Shown: piece after piece, positions 1 through 7,335 of the stretch | How the letters are laid out: every line of letters starts with the position of its first letter | Position numbering within the stretch: the first letter of the stretch is position 1 | DNA from: an uncultured Porphyromonas sp. | GTDB lineage: Bacteria; Bacteroidota; Bacteroidia; Bacteroidales; Porphyromonadaceae | Length of the DNA: 18,543 bases | Direction: 5' to 3' | Assembly (NCBI GenBank): GCA_900554935.1 | Contig: USJF01000006.1 | Location: 1-18,543 of the forward strand | Position numbers and translations under genes: made by a program | Notes under the pieces: model-generated | Database searches by the model: none | What the model was told of the DNA's origin: nothing | What the model saw: only the letters and a program-made list of their open reading frames with translations

Positions 1-80
1 GTGTTGATCGCCAGTGGATTGTAAGGGCGCAATCAAATTAGAAATAGCGGCCCCAGGGTATTATCGGTCGGAGTCTATGG

Positions 81-106
81 CAATCTCTTATCATCTTGCG
101 AGATTG
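81..106. other. Short stem-loop near window start
   Basis: CAATCTC (81-87) pairs with GAGATTG (100-106) across a 12-base loop. A short T-run (117-120) follows some ten bases later on the plus strand. It could be a weak terminator for a gene entering from the left on the plus strand, since short open frames end at 24 and 41. Nothing in the first 80 bases is long enough to identify a protein. Confidence 0.3.
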
Positions 107-146
107 AGGGCTTGCCTTTTCCTCCTGTCGCTCCTATTAGTAACTA

Positions 147-180
147 AGGCTCCCTAGACCTATGATGGTCTAGGGAGCCT
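147..180. terminator. Perfect 14-bp stem-loop downstream of the ppiD-like gene
   Basis: AGGCTCCCTAGACC (147-160) pairs perfectly with GGTCTAGGGAGCCT (167-180) around a six-base loop. It lies 28 bases past the stop codon of the minus-strand PpiD-like gene, the expected place for a transcription terminator. Neither side has a clear U-run, so it may work as a factor-assisted terminator or mRNA 3'-end stabiliser rather than a classic intrinsic terminator. Confidence 0.6.
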
Positions 181-207
181 CAATATGTATAGAAGTTGGT
201 TTACTAA

Positions 208-2337
208 TTACTGGAACTTGTATCTGCGGTCCTTAATATCGGACTTTTGGATAATGTAAGTGAGTGCCTGAGAGCGGATAATGCCCTTGCGCTCTGCATC
301 GAGCTGCATCTTTGTATCTGCATCGGTGGTAGAATCCTCGGTGCGATTGAGTGCTTTCACGAGGTAAACACTCCGTACACCCTTGAGTGGCTGTAGCGTC
401 TCTACAGGAGCATAGGCTGCTGCTGCGTTGATCGCTGGCTCATAGCCGATACCTGCCAAGCGTGCAGTATTAAATTTCACTGCGCTTAGGGTGTCTACCT
501 GGCTGTGTAGCTGTTCTGCAAAGGCCTCTAGGCTACTGTACTTAGCTTCGGTAAGCTTTGCGTACATAGCATCTACTTTCTTTTCATCACGTACAATATC
601 TCTTACTTGATCCTTCACCATTGCTAGTGGAATCACCTTGTCGGTAAATGAAGAGTTGAGGCGTACAAATACCCACTTGTCTCCACACTCAGTGATATCG
701 CTCACTTCTCCTGGTTTGGCCGACATTGCCCAACGAATAAGCGAACGGCTATTCTCTATCCCTTGGGTGAGCATTGGCTGGTCGGCACTCACCTTGATAT
801 GAGGTAGTACTTGATACCCCTTATTGAGGGCAAGAGAGTCGATTTTGCCACCCATATTCTGGGCAATAAAGCTACTGATATCATTGTAGAGAGCCGTCTG
901 TGTCTCATTGCTAGCTACGATGTTGCGCTGAGCAAAGGCTACCTTGTATTTTGCTACATTTGCCTTTGCCTCATTGACAAGCACGATGTGCTCTCCATAC
1001 TGTGACTTGAAAGCAAAGGGCACGCCTACTGCTGCTCTGTAGATGGCATCGCTAAAGTCTGCGCCTAGGTACTGAGTGGCAGTAGCTTCGTTGAGCCAAG
1101 TAATTTCTCCACCATTCTCCTTGGTATTGGTGTCAATAGAATACTTAGCGGCGAGAGTGGCAAACTGGCTTGGATCGGCCTTGACTACGGCTAGAAGGCT
1201 ATCTACTGTAGACTGTCCAGCTTCTGCTGGTGCAAGCATAATGTGGCTTACTCTAAGCATCTCTGGCGAAACCTTCTTATCCAATAGCTTTGCGACACTT
1301 ACCGATTGCCCTAGGTCGTAAATCTGAGATACTTCTCCCACTGGCGCTGATTCTACAAACGCTGCGAAGTCGGCTGGGAAGATAGGGTTATTGAATTCTG
1401 CGATAGGAAGGTAGTAGTCTACATACTTCACATCGGAGTAGTCCTCCAATACGTTGGCTGGGTTTTCACCTGCCTTTAGCTCCTTCTCCGCCTCTGCGAT
1501 ATCATTTTTGGCTGTTTCGACATCACTCGCTGATGGGGTGATAGTAGCGTAGATGACATCTAGGTCGGCGCCGCCATTTTGTGTGGCGAATAGCTCTTTG
1601 TGCGAGTCGTAGTAAGCCTTGATGTCGGCATCAGTGACCTGCACATCTGCGTCTGGAGCTTGAGCTACATTCTGCTGTACATAGGCTAGGTCGGTAGCAA
1701 CGCTATTGGCCTTAGTGTAGTAGGCTTCCTCTAGCTTATTGGTTACCACAGCACCTGAGATTAGGCTGGTGTATTTCTCGCCCAGCTTATTGGAGCGGAT
1801 ATCATCCTCTAGCTGTACCCATATCGCCTTGTACTGATCTATCAGAGCTTGCTCTTGTGGTGTAGCGCCCTTCCCCTTGATCTGCTTCAGGAAGTTGAGG
1901 AGTGCTGCTCTATCAAATAGCCCTGTCTCTGGATTGGTAAATAGACCGCTTTGTAGGATCATTGGAGAGAGGTTATCTCCCTGTACCAGGTCGAAAGTCT
2001 CTGCCGGAGTCACTGTAAGACCAATTTTATCAGCCTCCTCGGAGAGAATCTGCTTACTCACCATTGTCTGATACACCATATTGCGTACTTGCTGTGTTTC
2101 CGCCTCGCTTAGGTTGCGGTTCATCTGCTTGTACTGCTCCATTGTTTGGCTTACTGCCTGCTCATAGTCTTGGATCTTTACCTTATTCCCATTAACGATG
2201 AAGGCGTCCATTTCGCTGTCGCGATAGAGCGATGAAAACCAATTGCCTACATCTCCAAAGATAAAGGCAAAGAGACCCAAGCCGATGGCTATCACTAGGA
2301 TTACAGCCTTGCTTCTAATCTTTTCTAATACTGCCAT
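208..2337 (-). CDS. PpiD/SurA-type membrane-anchored periplasmic peptidyl-prolyl isomerase
   Basis: Predicted periplasmic folding chaperone with a parvulin (PpiC-type) prolyl isomerase domain, 709 residues, a usual length for Bacteroidota PpiD-like proteins. Residues 10-30 form one N-terminal membrane anchor (VILVIAIGLGLFAFIFGDVG), not followed by a signal-peptidase site. A SurA/PpiD-like N-terminal chaperone segment follows to about residue 200. The parvulin domain begins near residue 361 with LRVSHIMLAP and ends around 455 with the typical YGEHIVLV strand. The C-terminal ~250 residues resemble a second, degenerate isomerase-like region. By analogy with family members it should help outer-membrane and secreted proteins fold at the inner-membrane exit. 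It is preceded by a good promoter (2418-2449) and followed by a strong stem-loop (147-180), so it is probably monocistronic. I am sure of the family; the gene name ppiD is by similarity only. Confidence 0.9.
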   Translation of the reverse strand: MAVLEKIRSKAVILVIAIGLGLFAFIFGDVGNWFSSLYRDSEMDAFIVNGNKVKIQDYEQAVSQTMEQYKQMNRNLSEAETQQVRNMVYQTMVSKQILSEEADKIGLTVTPAETFDLVQGDNLSPMILQSGLFTNPETGLFDRAALLNFLKQIKGKGATPQEQALIDQYKAIWVQLEDDIRSNKLGEKYTSLISGAVVTNKLEEAYYTKANSVATDLAYVQQNVAQAPDADVQVTDADIKAYYDSHKELFATQNGGADLDVIYATITPSASDVETAKNDIAEAEKELKAGENPANVLEDYSDVKYVDYYLPIAEFNNPIFPADFAAFVESAPVGEVSQIYDLGQSVSVAKLLDKKVSPEMLRVSHIMLAPAEAGQSTVDSLLAVVKADPSQFATLAAKYSIDTNTKENGGEITWLNEATATQYLGADFSDAIYRAAVGVPFAFKSQYGEHIVLVNEAKANVAKYKVAFAQRNIVASNETQTALYNDISSFIAQNMGGKIDSLALNKGYQVLPHIKVSADQPMLTQGIENSRSLIRWAMSAKPGEVSDITECGDKWVFVRLNSSFTDKVIPLAMVKDQVRDIVRDEKKVDAMYAKLTEAKYSSLEAFAEQLHSQVDTLSAVKFNTARLAGIGYEPAINAAAAYAPVETLQPLKGVRSVYLVKALNRTEDSTTDADTKMQLDAERKGIIRSQALTYIIQKSDIKDRRYKFQ

Positions 2338-2417
2338 ATGTATACTATAGTTAGTTTAATGTCCTACATTTACTACCTCCCGAATAGGCTTCATACGAAG
2401 AGTATTCATTTGGTTTG

Positions 2418-2449
2418 CGAAGTTAGCAATTTTTTAGGACTATATCAAA
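2418..2449 (-). promoter_or_regulatory. Bacteroidota-type promoter for the ppiD-like gene
   Basis: Read on the minus strand, TTTG (2449-2446), a 20-base spacer and TAACTTCG (2425-2418) fit the Bacteroidota primary-sigma pattern TTTG-N19-21-TAnnTTTG, with one mismatch in the -7 box. It lies about 80 bases upstream of the ATG at 2337. It is the only promoter in the window where both boxes are clear. Confidence 0.6.
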
Positions 2450-2466
2450 TATCCCATCCCTAGAAT

Positions 2467-3909
2467 TTACTTCATCTCCCCCAGTGCTTTAGAATTATCT
2501 ATATCTACTACTGGTAGCTCAAGCTCATCAAATGGTAGCTGTCGGGCCAATCGTATTGCCTCCCACTCCTGTGCATACTCATCATAAATATCCATCCTAA
2601 AGTTTTCAGAGCCGAGCCTATCCATTGCCGTAAGCACTCTTTTAATGGTGATTGAGGAGATCTCCGAAGCTGGTGCATAAGTGATAGGCTTGCTTGATTT
2701 TGTTGATTCAATCGCCACCAGTAGCCGGCATGCCACCAATTTATCTAGCGTATCTTGTACAATTACGATTGGGAGGTCGGTCTCCGTCGCTAGCAAGTCG
2801 GCACTGTAAGAAGAGCCCTCGTGCCGAAAAGCCTTGCACACCTTCTTCATCATAATCAGAGCCACAAGGTCTCTAAATCGTCGGCTTATCCTTTCGCTCT
2901 CACTTCTAAATACATATTGCTTCACATTTTGGATCGCATAGCTCAGCTGTGCGCCAAAGAGGATGATGGTCCAGGAGAATTGCATGAAGAGCATCAAGAG
3001 TGGAATCGCTGCGATACTACCATAGATACTATTGTACTTAGAGACCCATAGCTGTCCGGAGATGTAGACCATCTGAAAGAGCTGAAAAGCGGCACCGGCC
3101 AAGACTGCCGAGGTAAAGGCGGGGAGAAACTTCACCCGAGTATTGGGGAGAAGCATATAGAGGGCCGTGAGGATCAGTATGATCACCACGAAGGGAAGCA
3201 CCTTCATCAGCGTGGTGACAATCGGTGCAATACTGATGCTACCCAGTAGCTCAATAGAGCTAAGGGAGCTGATAAAGATGTTGGAGAAAGAGATAGCAAT
3301 CAGCGAAATTGGTACAATCACAATGGCGGCAAAGTAGCCTATCAAGCTTTTGCTGATAGAGCGTGAGACCTTGATCTGCCAAATCTGATTAAAGACACTC
3401 TCCACCGTCAGGATCATACTAAATACAGTGTAGATCAATACGATAAGACCCACAATAATCAGCACACTACTTTGGATCTCAGCAAGGTACGACTCCACCA
3501 AGTCAAAAGCAGTGGTCAGCTCCATCTGGTGGGCTGGAAAGGCATCGTAAAGAGCCCGCTGTACCGAGGCCTGCATCCCAAAGCCTGCCGCTACGCTCAG
3601 GATAATCGCTAGCGTAGGCACCAATGCCAGTAGCGTGGTATAGGTGAGCGCCGATGACTTTTGTGCCACCGAGCCATCGATAAACTCCTTGATAGAGATG
3701 TAGAGCACCCTAAGGATGCGTACAAAGAATCCCGATACCCCCGTCATCTCGGCATCGTATAGGCGCCACATATCGCTGGTGATAAAGCTGTAGGCATTGC
3801 TAAACCACCTCCCCAATCGGCTGAAGAAAGAGTTTTTCGACTCTCGCTTACTTCGCTCCTCCTGGATCTTTTCTAGCCGTTGATTGATATCCTCTTCTTT
3901 ATTGCTCAT
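2467..3909 (-). CDS. YihY/virulence factor BrkB family inner-membrane protein
   Basis: Polytopic membrane protein of the YihY/BrkB family (once misnamed ribonuclease BN), 480 residues. Six hydrophobic segments are visible at about 88-110, 148-167, 190-212, 238-254, 263-283 and 299-321. The family-typical SSALTYTTLLALVPTLA stretch lies at the first helix and YNSIYGSIAAIPL just before the last. The N-terminal ~50 residues are charged and cytoplasmic. The C-terminal ~150 residues form a soluble extension that looks like a winged-helix-type fold, common in Bacteroidota members. The molecular function of this family is not settled; roles in envelope or transport have been suggested. The start ATG (3909) is supported by AGGAG nine bases upstream. 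It lies just downstream of rnpB on the same strand, so read-through could contribute to its expression. Confidence 0.85.
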   Translation of the reverse strand: MSNKEEDINQRLEKIQEERSKRESKNSFFSRLGRWFSNAYSFITSDMWRLYDAEMTGVSGFFVRILRVLYISIKEFIDGSVAQKSSALTYTTLLALVPTLAIILSVAAGFGMQASVQRALYDAFPAHQMELTTAFDLVESYLAEIQSSVLIIVGLIVLIYTVFSMILTVESVFNQIWQIKVSRSISKSLIGYFAAIVIVPISLIAISFSNIFISSLSSIELLGSISIAPIVTTLMKVLPFVVIILILTALYMLLPNTRVKFLPAFTSAVLAGAAFQLFQMVYISGQLWVSKYNSIYGSIAAIPLLMLFMQFSWTIILFGAQLSYAIQNVKQYVFRSESERISRRFRDLVALIMMKKVCKAFRHEGSSYSADLLATETDLPIVIVQDTLDKLVACRLLVAIESTKSSKPITYAPASEISSITIKRVLTAMDRLGSENFRMDIYDEYAQEWEAIRLARQLPFDELELPVVDIDNSKALGEMK

Positions 3910-3936
3910 CCAATACTCCTATTATATATAATGAGT

Positions 3937-3948
3937 AAAAAGAAAAAA
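3937..3948 (-). terminator. U-rich tail after the rnpB P1 helix
   Basis: On the minus strand the rnpB 3' end is followed immediately by T6-C-T5 (3948 to 3937). The T-run follows the mature RNA's 3' strand of helix P1, so it fits an intrinsic-type 3' end for rnpB. Termination may be incomplete, because the YihY-family gene starts only 28 bases further on. Confidence 0.5.
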
Positions 3949-4328
3949 CGTATGAGTCCTCAATAAGCCGGGTTCTGTCCGCCTATCCCCCCAAAAAAGG
4001 GTTTAGGCTGCTTGCCATCTATCTAGGCCTAGGGTCACCCCTAGGCTCCATCGGTCTACCCCCCAGCATCGGGCGAGCCACCCTACAGGCGCTGGTATAC
4101 GCGACCTTTCCACCCACAATGCGTACTGCAGCCATATATCACTATAGACTCGGTGGGCTCTTACCCCACCTTTTCACCCTTACCTCTTCTCGAGAGAAGT
4201 GGCGGGTATTTTCTGTTACGCTCATCTACCTCACGATAGCTTCCAGTTGGGAAGTGTGGCGCTCTTTGTGGCCCAGACTTTCCTCTCGTGTAGCTACTAC
4301 ACCAGCGGCATGCTTTCGGGCTCATACG
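3949..4328 (-). ncRNA. rnpB: RNase P RNA (bacterial class A)
   Basis: Catalytic RNA of RNase P, which removes the 5' leader of pre-tRNAs; its protein partner RnpA is encoded at 14033-14431. Read on the minus strand it carries the hallmark core sequences GAGGAAAGTCTGGGCC (4285-4270), ACAGAAAATACCCGCC (4216-4201) and, close to the 3' end, CCGGCTTATTGAGG. The outer boundaries are set by helix P1: CGTATGAG at the 5' end (4328-4321) is perfectly complementary to CTCATACG at the 3' end (3956-3949), giving about 380 nt. A U-rich tail follows directly. The open reading frame antisense to its 5' half is not a gene. The exact mature ends are inferred from P1 only. Confidence 0.93.
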
Positions 4329-4387
4329 CTTTTATATTCTGCTTTACTCTCACTCTTTTGCCAAAATAAAAGCACCTTAAGTATCTG

Positions 4388-4395
4388 CAAAGATA
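4388..4395 (-). promoter_or_regulatory. -7 promoter element upstream of rnpB
   Basis: Minus-strand TATCTTTG matches TAnnTTTG exactly and is followed by CA, as often seen in Bacteroidota. It lies 60 bases upstream of the P1-defined 5' end of rnpB, which would imply a leader of about 50 nt removed by processing. No clear TTTG box is seen 19-21 bases further upstream. Confidence 0.45.
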
Positions 4396-4399
4396 GCAA

Positions 4400-4520
4400 A
4401 TAGTTGTGATACCACTCTTGATCTCTTCTCAAGAGAGCCAGGGGTTACGCATTAGAAAGGTCTAAGGGGCTAACTGCGTGCCCCCCCTAGGCGTGATATC
4501 CTACACAATTGACCGATCAG
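4400..4520 (-). ncRNA. Candidate structured small RNA upstream of rnpB
   Basis: I cannot assign this to a known family with certainty. On the minus strand about 120 nt fold into one long irregular rod: TTGTG (4508-4504) with CACAA (4408-4404); ATATCAC (4499-4493) with GTGGTAT (4415-4409); GCC (4492-4490) with GGC (4439-4437) and AGGGG (4488-4484) with CCCCT (4444-4440); ACGCA (4479-4475) with TGCGT (4451-4447); TTAG (4473-4470) with CTAA (4455-4452). A side hairpin, CTCTTG/CAAGAG, fills the 3' strand between 4435 and 4415. The stem includes a U-G pair that would be an A-C mismatch on the other strand, favouring minus-strand transcription, and a perfect TAnnTTTG box (4526-4533) lies at the right distance. 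A long rod with a one-sided interruption recalls 6S RNA, but the usual two-sided central bubble is absent. No U-run terminator is seen; the 3' end is approximate. Confidence 0.5.
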
Positions 4521-4525
4521 GGGCG

Positions 4526-4533
4526 CAAAGGTA
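4526..4533 (-). promoter_or_regulatory. -7 promoter element for the candidate small RNA
   Basis: Minus-strand TACCTTTG is an exact TAnnTTTG match, followed by CG. Transcription would start around 4520, just before the first paired strand of the structured RNA. A matching -33 TTTG at normal spacing is not evident. Confidence 0.5.
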
Positions 4534-4603
4534 CTCGAGATATAGGTGGTTTGCATTGCCTCTATAACGCACTGTAATCCAGAACTGTATGAGCCACTTT
4601 GGC

Positions 4604-4708
4604 GAGTTTGTAACTAAAGGATCGTGGAGTTTGTAACTAAGCGATCGTGGAGTTTGTAACTAAGCGATCGTGGAGTTTCGAACTTACTGATCCCTTAGTT
4701 ACAAACTC
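4604..4708. repeat. 23-bp tandem repeat array with an inverted terminal copy
   Basis: Three tandem 23-bp units occupy 4604-4626, 4627-4649 and 4650-4672. Each starts GAGTTTGTAACTAA and ends GATCGTG; units 2 and 3 are identical and unit 1 differs at two positions. A degenerate fourth unit (4673-4693, GAGTTTCGAACTTAC...) follows. Then comes CTTAGTTACAAACTC (4694-4708), the exact reverse complement of the first 15 bases of units 2 and 3. The inverted copy can pair with any direct copy to make alternative 15-bp hairpins. Units are contiguous with no spacers, so this is not a CRISPR array. No coding frame runs through it. Function unknown. Confidence 0.85.
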
Positions 4709-4985
4709 AGTTTTGGGGCCTTTTATAACCCGAAGGAGCTTTTCGTCCGAAAGTGATTGTCCCTCTCGCTTTTAGCGTGGACTTATCTGCCCCTCTTCTG
4801 TCACAAGGGGTTGAATATATATGGGAACCATTGGTTAGCCCTAGTCGTTCGGGCTAGGCTACCGACGCTGGGGCTACAATAAATCGGACCTCCTTGGAGG
4901 GCCTTACTATAGATATTCTGATGAATGCCACTCCGACATACCTTTCTGATCCGGAACCCCCAGTGCCTTGGTCCACATAGCTTAT
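4709..4985. repeat. REP-like non-coding stretch with several short hairpins
   Basis: No gene is supported between the tandem array and the protease promoter. Several small inverted repeats are visible: CCCCT (4790-4794)/AGGGG (4806-4810), TAGCCC (4836-4841)/GGGCTA (4851-4856), and GGACCTCC (4886-4893)/GGAGGGCC (4896-4903, with one A-G mismatch). Stretches such as GGGTTGAATATATATGG and the paired CCCCT/AGGGG blocks look like the interspersed intergenic repeats common in Bacteroidales genomes. That resemblance is from memory, not a search. A 79-codon open frame on the minus strand here is most likely a by-product of the repeat. Confidence 0.45.
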
Positions 4986-5004
4986 TCATTTGAACTTTTT
5001 TGAG

Positions 5005-5012
5005 TACTTTTG
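5005..5012 (+). promoter_or_regulatory. -7 promoter element for the protease-lipoprotein operon
   Basis: TACTTTTG matches TAnnTTTG exactly and lies 45 bases before the GTG start at 5058. A TTTG exists at 4989-4992, but only 12 bases upstream, closer than usual, so the -33 contact is uncertain. Confidence 0.45.
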
Positions 5013-5057
5013 TAGAGTAATTATGGGCTATGCCCACCACTTAATAAGGAAAATCGA

Positions 5058-7301
5058 GTGAATTTAAGGAAACTGATCTTACTAGTTGTGATGGCTTTAG
5101 GCATCACTCTTCTCTCACAAGCGCAGATTGCGAGGAGTGGAGAGCGGCCTACTGAGGGTGGGGGCTTGCGTACGGCGGAGCTCCTGCAGTTGCCTACCTT
5201 TAGGGCGCCTCAATTTGACCAAGACTCAGCTCGTAGGGAGATGGAGCGAGGCTCGGCTGAGCTTCGTGCCTATTTATTTGCCCAACCCTTGGGGGTAGAT
5301 CTTGATATTATCCAAAAGGGTGAGCACACTCAGTGGAGCGATGGTACTGAGGTGTGGCGCTATCGCATACGCTCGCAAGGAGCCAAGAGCTTGGGCTTTT
5401 TCTTTGACCAATGGGAGCTACCAAGAGATGCCTACCTATATATATACAGTACGCTGGATCCTACCTATGGTATTGGAGGTTTTGGGTGGGAAAATAATAG
5501 TGAGCGAGGCTCTCTGCCGATTCAACCTATTTTGGGAGATGATGTGGTGATAGAGCTTCAGGCGCCCAAGGGAAGTCGTCCGAGGCTGCATCTAAAGGAG
5601 CTCTATCACGGAGTTCGTTCTATTGAAGGTTTGCTTCGGTATGCCATGCCTCAGGCTGGTTCGCCTAAGGAGTTCTCGTGCACGCCTGAGGTGGCCTGCT
5701 ATCCAGAGTATCAAGATGTGGCACGGAGTGTGGTAGTGGTGGTGACTGGCTCGGGGGCATTGGGCACTGGTTCGCTGGTCAATAACACTAGTGGCAATGG
5801 GCGTCCGCTGATTCTTACTGCGGCGCATGTGATAGAGAGAAGCTATAATTATGGGCTTCTTACTCAAAAGGAGAAGGAGGCAGAAGCGGAGCGGTCTATC
5901 TTCTTCTTTAATTACCAGACCCCTATGTGTGACTCGAGTATTCAGCCGGGGCGGACGCAGAGTGTCGCTGGAGCTAAGCTTTTGGGGTGTGATGCTACCA
6001 CTGATGTGGCCTTGATGGAGCTGAATGTGGCTCCTCCTGCCGACTATCAGGTGTACTATGCTGGGTGGAATGTAGCGCCCAATCTAAAGGAGATGCACGC
6101 CAATATCCACCATCCCTGGGGATATAGTAAGCGCATAAATCTTGCTTTTTCGGCCCTTAGCTATACCACTTACTCGGGTGGAAACTTGCCTTTTGGAGAG
6201 ATGCAGCATCTTAAGATTCCTTTCTGGGATCTTGGTACTACTGCTGCAGGATCGTCTGGCTCTCCGCTCCTCGATACTCAGCACCGGATTATTGGGGTAT
6301 TGTCGGGAGGTGAGTCGTACTGCGATCGTCGTTCAATAGACTTCTTTGCCTCTCTACAGCGGGTATGGCAATCTAATGATCAAGATGCGAGAAATGTAGT
6401 TGCAGCGTTGGACCCTACCGGTTCTAAGGCGACTACTTGTGCGGGTAGGGGAGCTGTGCGAGGTGAGGATCAAGCTCCGCAGAGGCTCACTAATATGCGT
6501 ATTCCACCGAGCAATAGTCGTGTGACTGAGCTACTGCCACAGATGGATAGGGCTAAGCTTTTGGGCACCGACCATGGGGTAGTGGAGATCGGGGAGAGCT
6601 ATAGGATGGCAGCTGGTAGCAAGTTGTATGGCCTTTACTTGATGCTTTCGGGGGAGGCACAGTCTGGGGACGAGGTACAGGTGACCATCTATGGAAATGG
6701 AGGAGCTACACGGCTCTCTACTGAGGTGCTCTCTTTGGAGTCTTTGGTATTGAACTCGAAGGAGAAGAAGACGCAAGTGCCAGGTGCATTCAGGGAGATT
6801 TATCTACGTTTGTCTTCTCCATTGGAAGTGACCTCTGATCAGGTGGTTTACTTCTCTATCTCTACGGCCTCTATTCCTCAAGGTGTATCGGTGGTGCACC
6901 AGAAGCACTCTGAGCCTACTGCCAATTCGGTGATGTGGCGGGTGGGCAGTGAGTGGCAACCGTATACTAAGTATAATCGAGGGGGGGGCCTCTCTCTTTG
7001 GATAGATCCTGTGGTGAGCCATGTGACGCTCACGGCGCCTACACTTGTGGAGCCACGGCTGAAGATAACGCCTCTCAATGATGAGCAGATGATGCTTAAG
7101 GTTAATGACCTCTCGGGCTCAGCCTCGTACATGCTACGTGCTTATACTCTATTGGGTGAGCCTATCTATAGTGACCGCTCTGTGGGTAAGGACTTCTTTA
7201 TATTCCCCCGCAATCTGTTTGAAGGCTTTGGGGTGGTGATACTTAATGTAAGTGGCGATGGCTGGAGTGAGTCGATAAAGGCTCTTTTCCCTAAGAATTG
7301 A
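5058..7301 (+). CDS. Secreted trypsin-like (S1) serine protease with probable type IX sorting domain
   Basis: Predicted exported serine endopeptidase of 747 residues. The GTG start gives a typical signal peptide (residues 1-22: NLRKLILLVVMALG... ending SQAQ). Residues ~45-200 form an N-terminal beta-rich domain like that of lysyl-endopeptidase-type proteases. The S1 triad is readable: His257 in LILTAAHVIE, Asp316 in TTDVALMEL and Ser400 in AAGSSGSPLLD. Cysteines around 207-214, near 294 and near 311 could form disulfides. The last ~75 residues (YMLRAYTLLGEPIYS ... EGFGVVILNVSGDGWSESIKALF) match the shape of a T9SS type A C-terminal sorting domain, suggesting secretion by the Por system; this is inference. 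Cleavage specificity cannot be read from the sequence. An 8-G run (6981-6988, residues 642-644) is a potential slippage site. It is followed 34 bases later by a lipoprotein gene, probably in the same operon. Confidence 0.88.
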   Translation: MNLRKLILLVVMALGITLLSQAQIARSGERPTEGGGLRTAELLQLPTFRAPQFDQDSARREMERGSAELRAYLFAQPLGVDLDIIQKGEHTQWSDGTEVWRYRIRSQGAKSLGFFFDQWELPRDAYLYIYSTLDPTYGIGGFGWENNSERGSLPIQPILGDDVVIELQAPKGSRPRLHLKELYHGVRSIEGLLRYAMPQAGSPKEFSCTPEVACYPEYQDVARSVVVVVTGSGALGTGSLVNNTSGNGRPLILTAAHVIERSYNYGLLTQKEKEAEAERSIFFFNYQTPMCDSSIQPGRTQSVAGAKLLGCDATTDVALMELNVAPPADYQVYYAGWNVAPNLKEMHANIHHPWGYSKRINLAFSALSYTTYSGGNLPFGEMQHLKIPFWDLGTTAAGSSGSPLLDTQHRIIGVLSGGESYCDRRSIDFFASLQRVWQSNDQDARNVVAALDPTGSKATTCAGRGAVRGEDQAPQRLTNMRIPPSNSRVTELLPQMDRAKLLGTDHGVVEIGESYRMAAGSKLYGLYLMLSGEAQSGDEVQVTIYGNGGATRLSTEVLSLESLVLNSKEKKTQVPGAFREIYLRLSSPLEVTSDQVVYFSISTASIPQGVSVVHQKHSEPTANSVMWRVGSEWQPYTKYNRGGGLSLWIDPVVSHVTLTAPTLVEPRLKITPLNDEQMMLKVNDLSGSASYMLRAYTLLGEPIYSDRSVGKDFFIFPRNLFEGFGVVILNVSGDGWSESIKALFPKN

Positions 7302-7335
7302 ATGAACGTAACAAAATATAGATGGTATAGTAGTG

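Noticed and set aside
1..41. C-terminal end of a plus-strand gene entering from the left
   Set aside because: Two short frames end at 24 and 41, but 8-13 residues are too few to support either.
4119..4403. 94-codon open frame on the plus strand
   Set aside because: It is antisense to the 5' half of rnpB and crosses its promoter; the conserved RNase P motifs explain the sequence.
4604..4708. Possible CRISPR array
   Set aside because: The units are contiguous 23-mers with no variable spacers, one copy is inverted, and no cas gene is present.
4801..5040. 79-codon minus-strand open frame
   Set aside because: It lies on the hairpin-rich REP-like stretch, crosses the protease promoter, and has the biased composition of translated intergenic repeats, with no recognisable domain.
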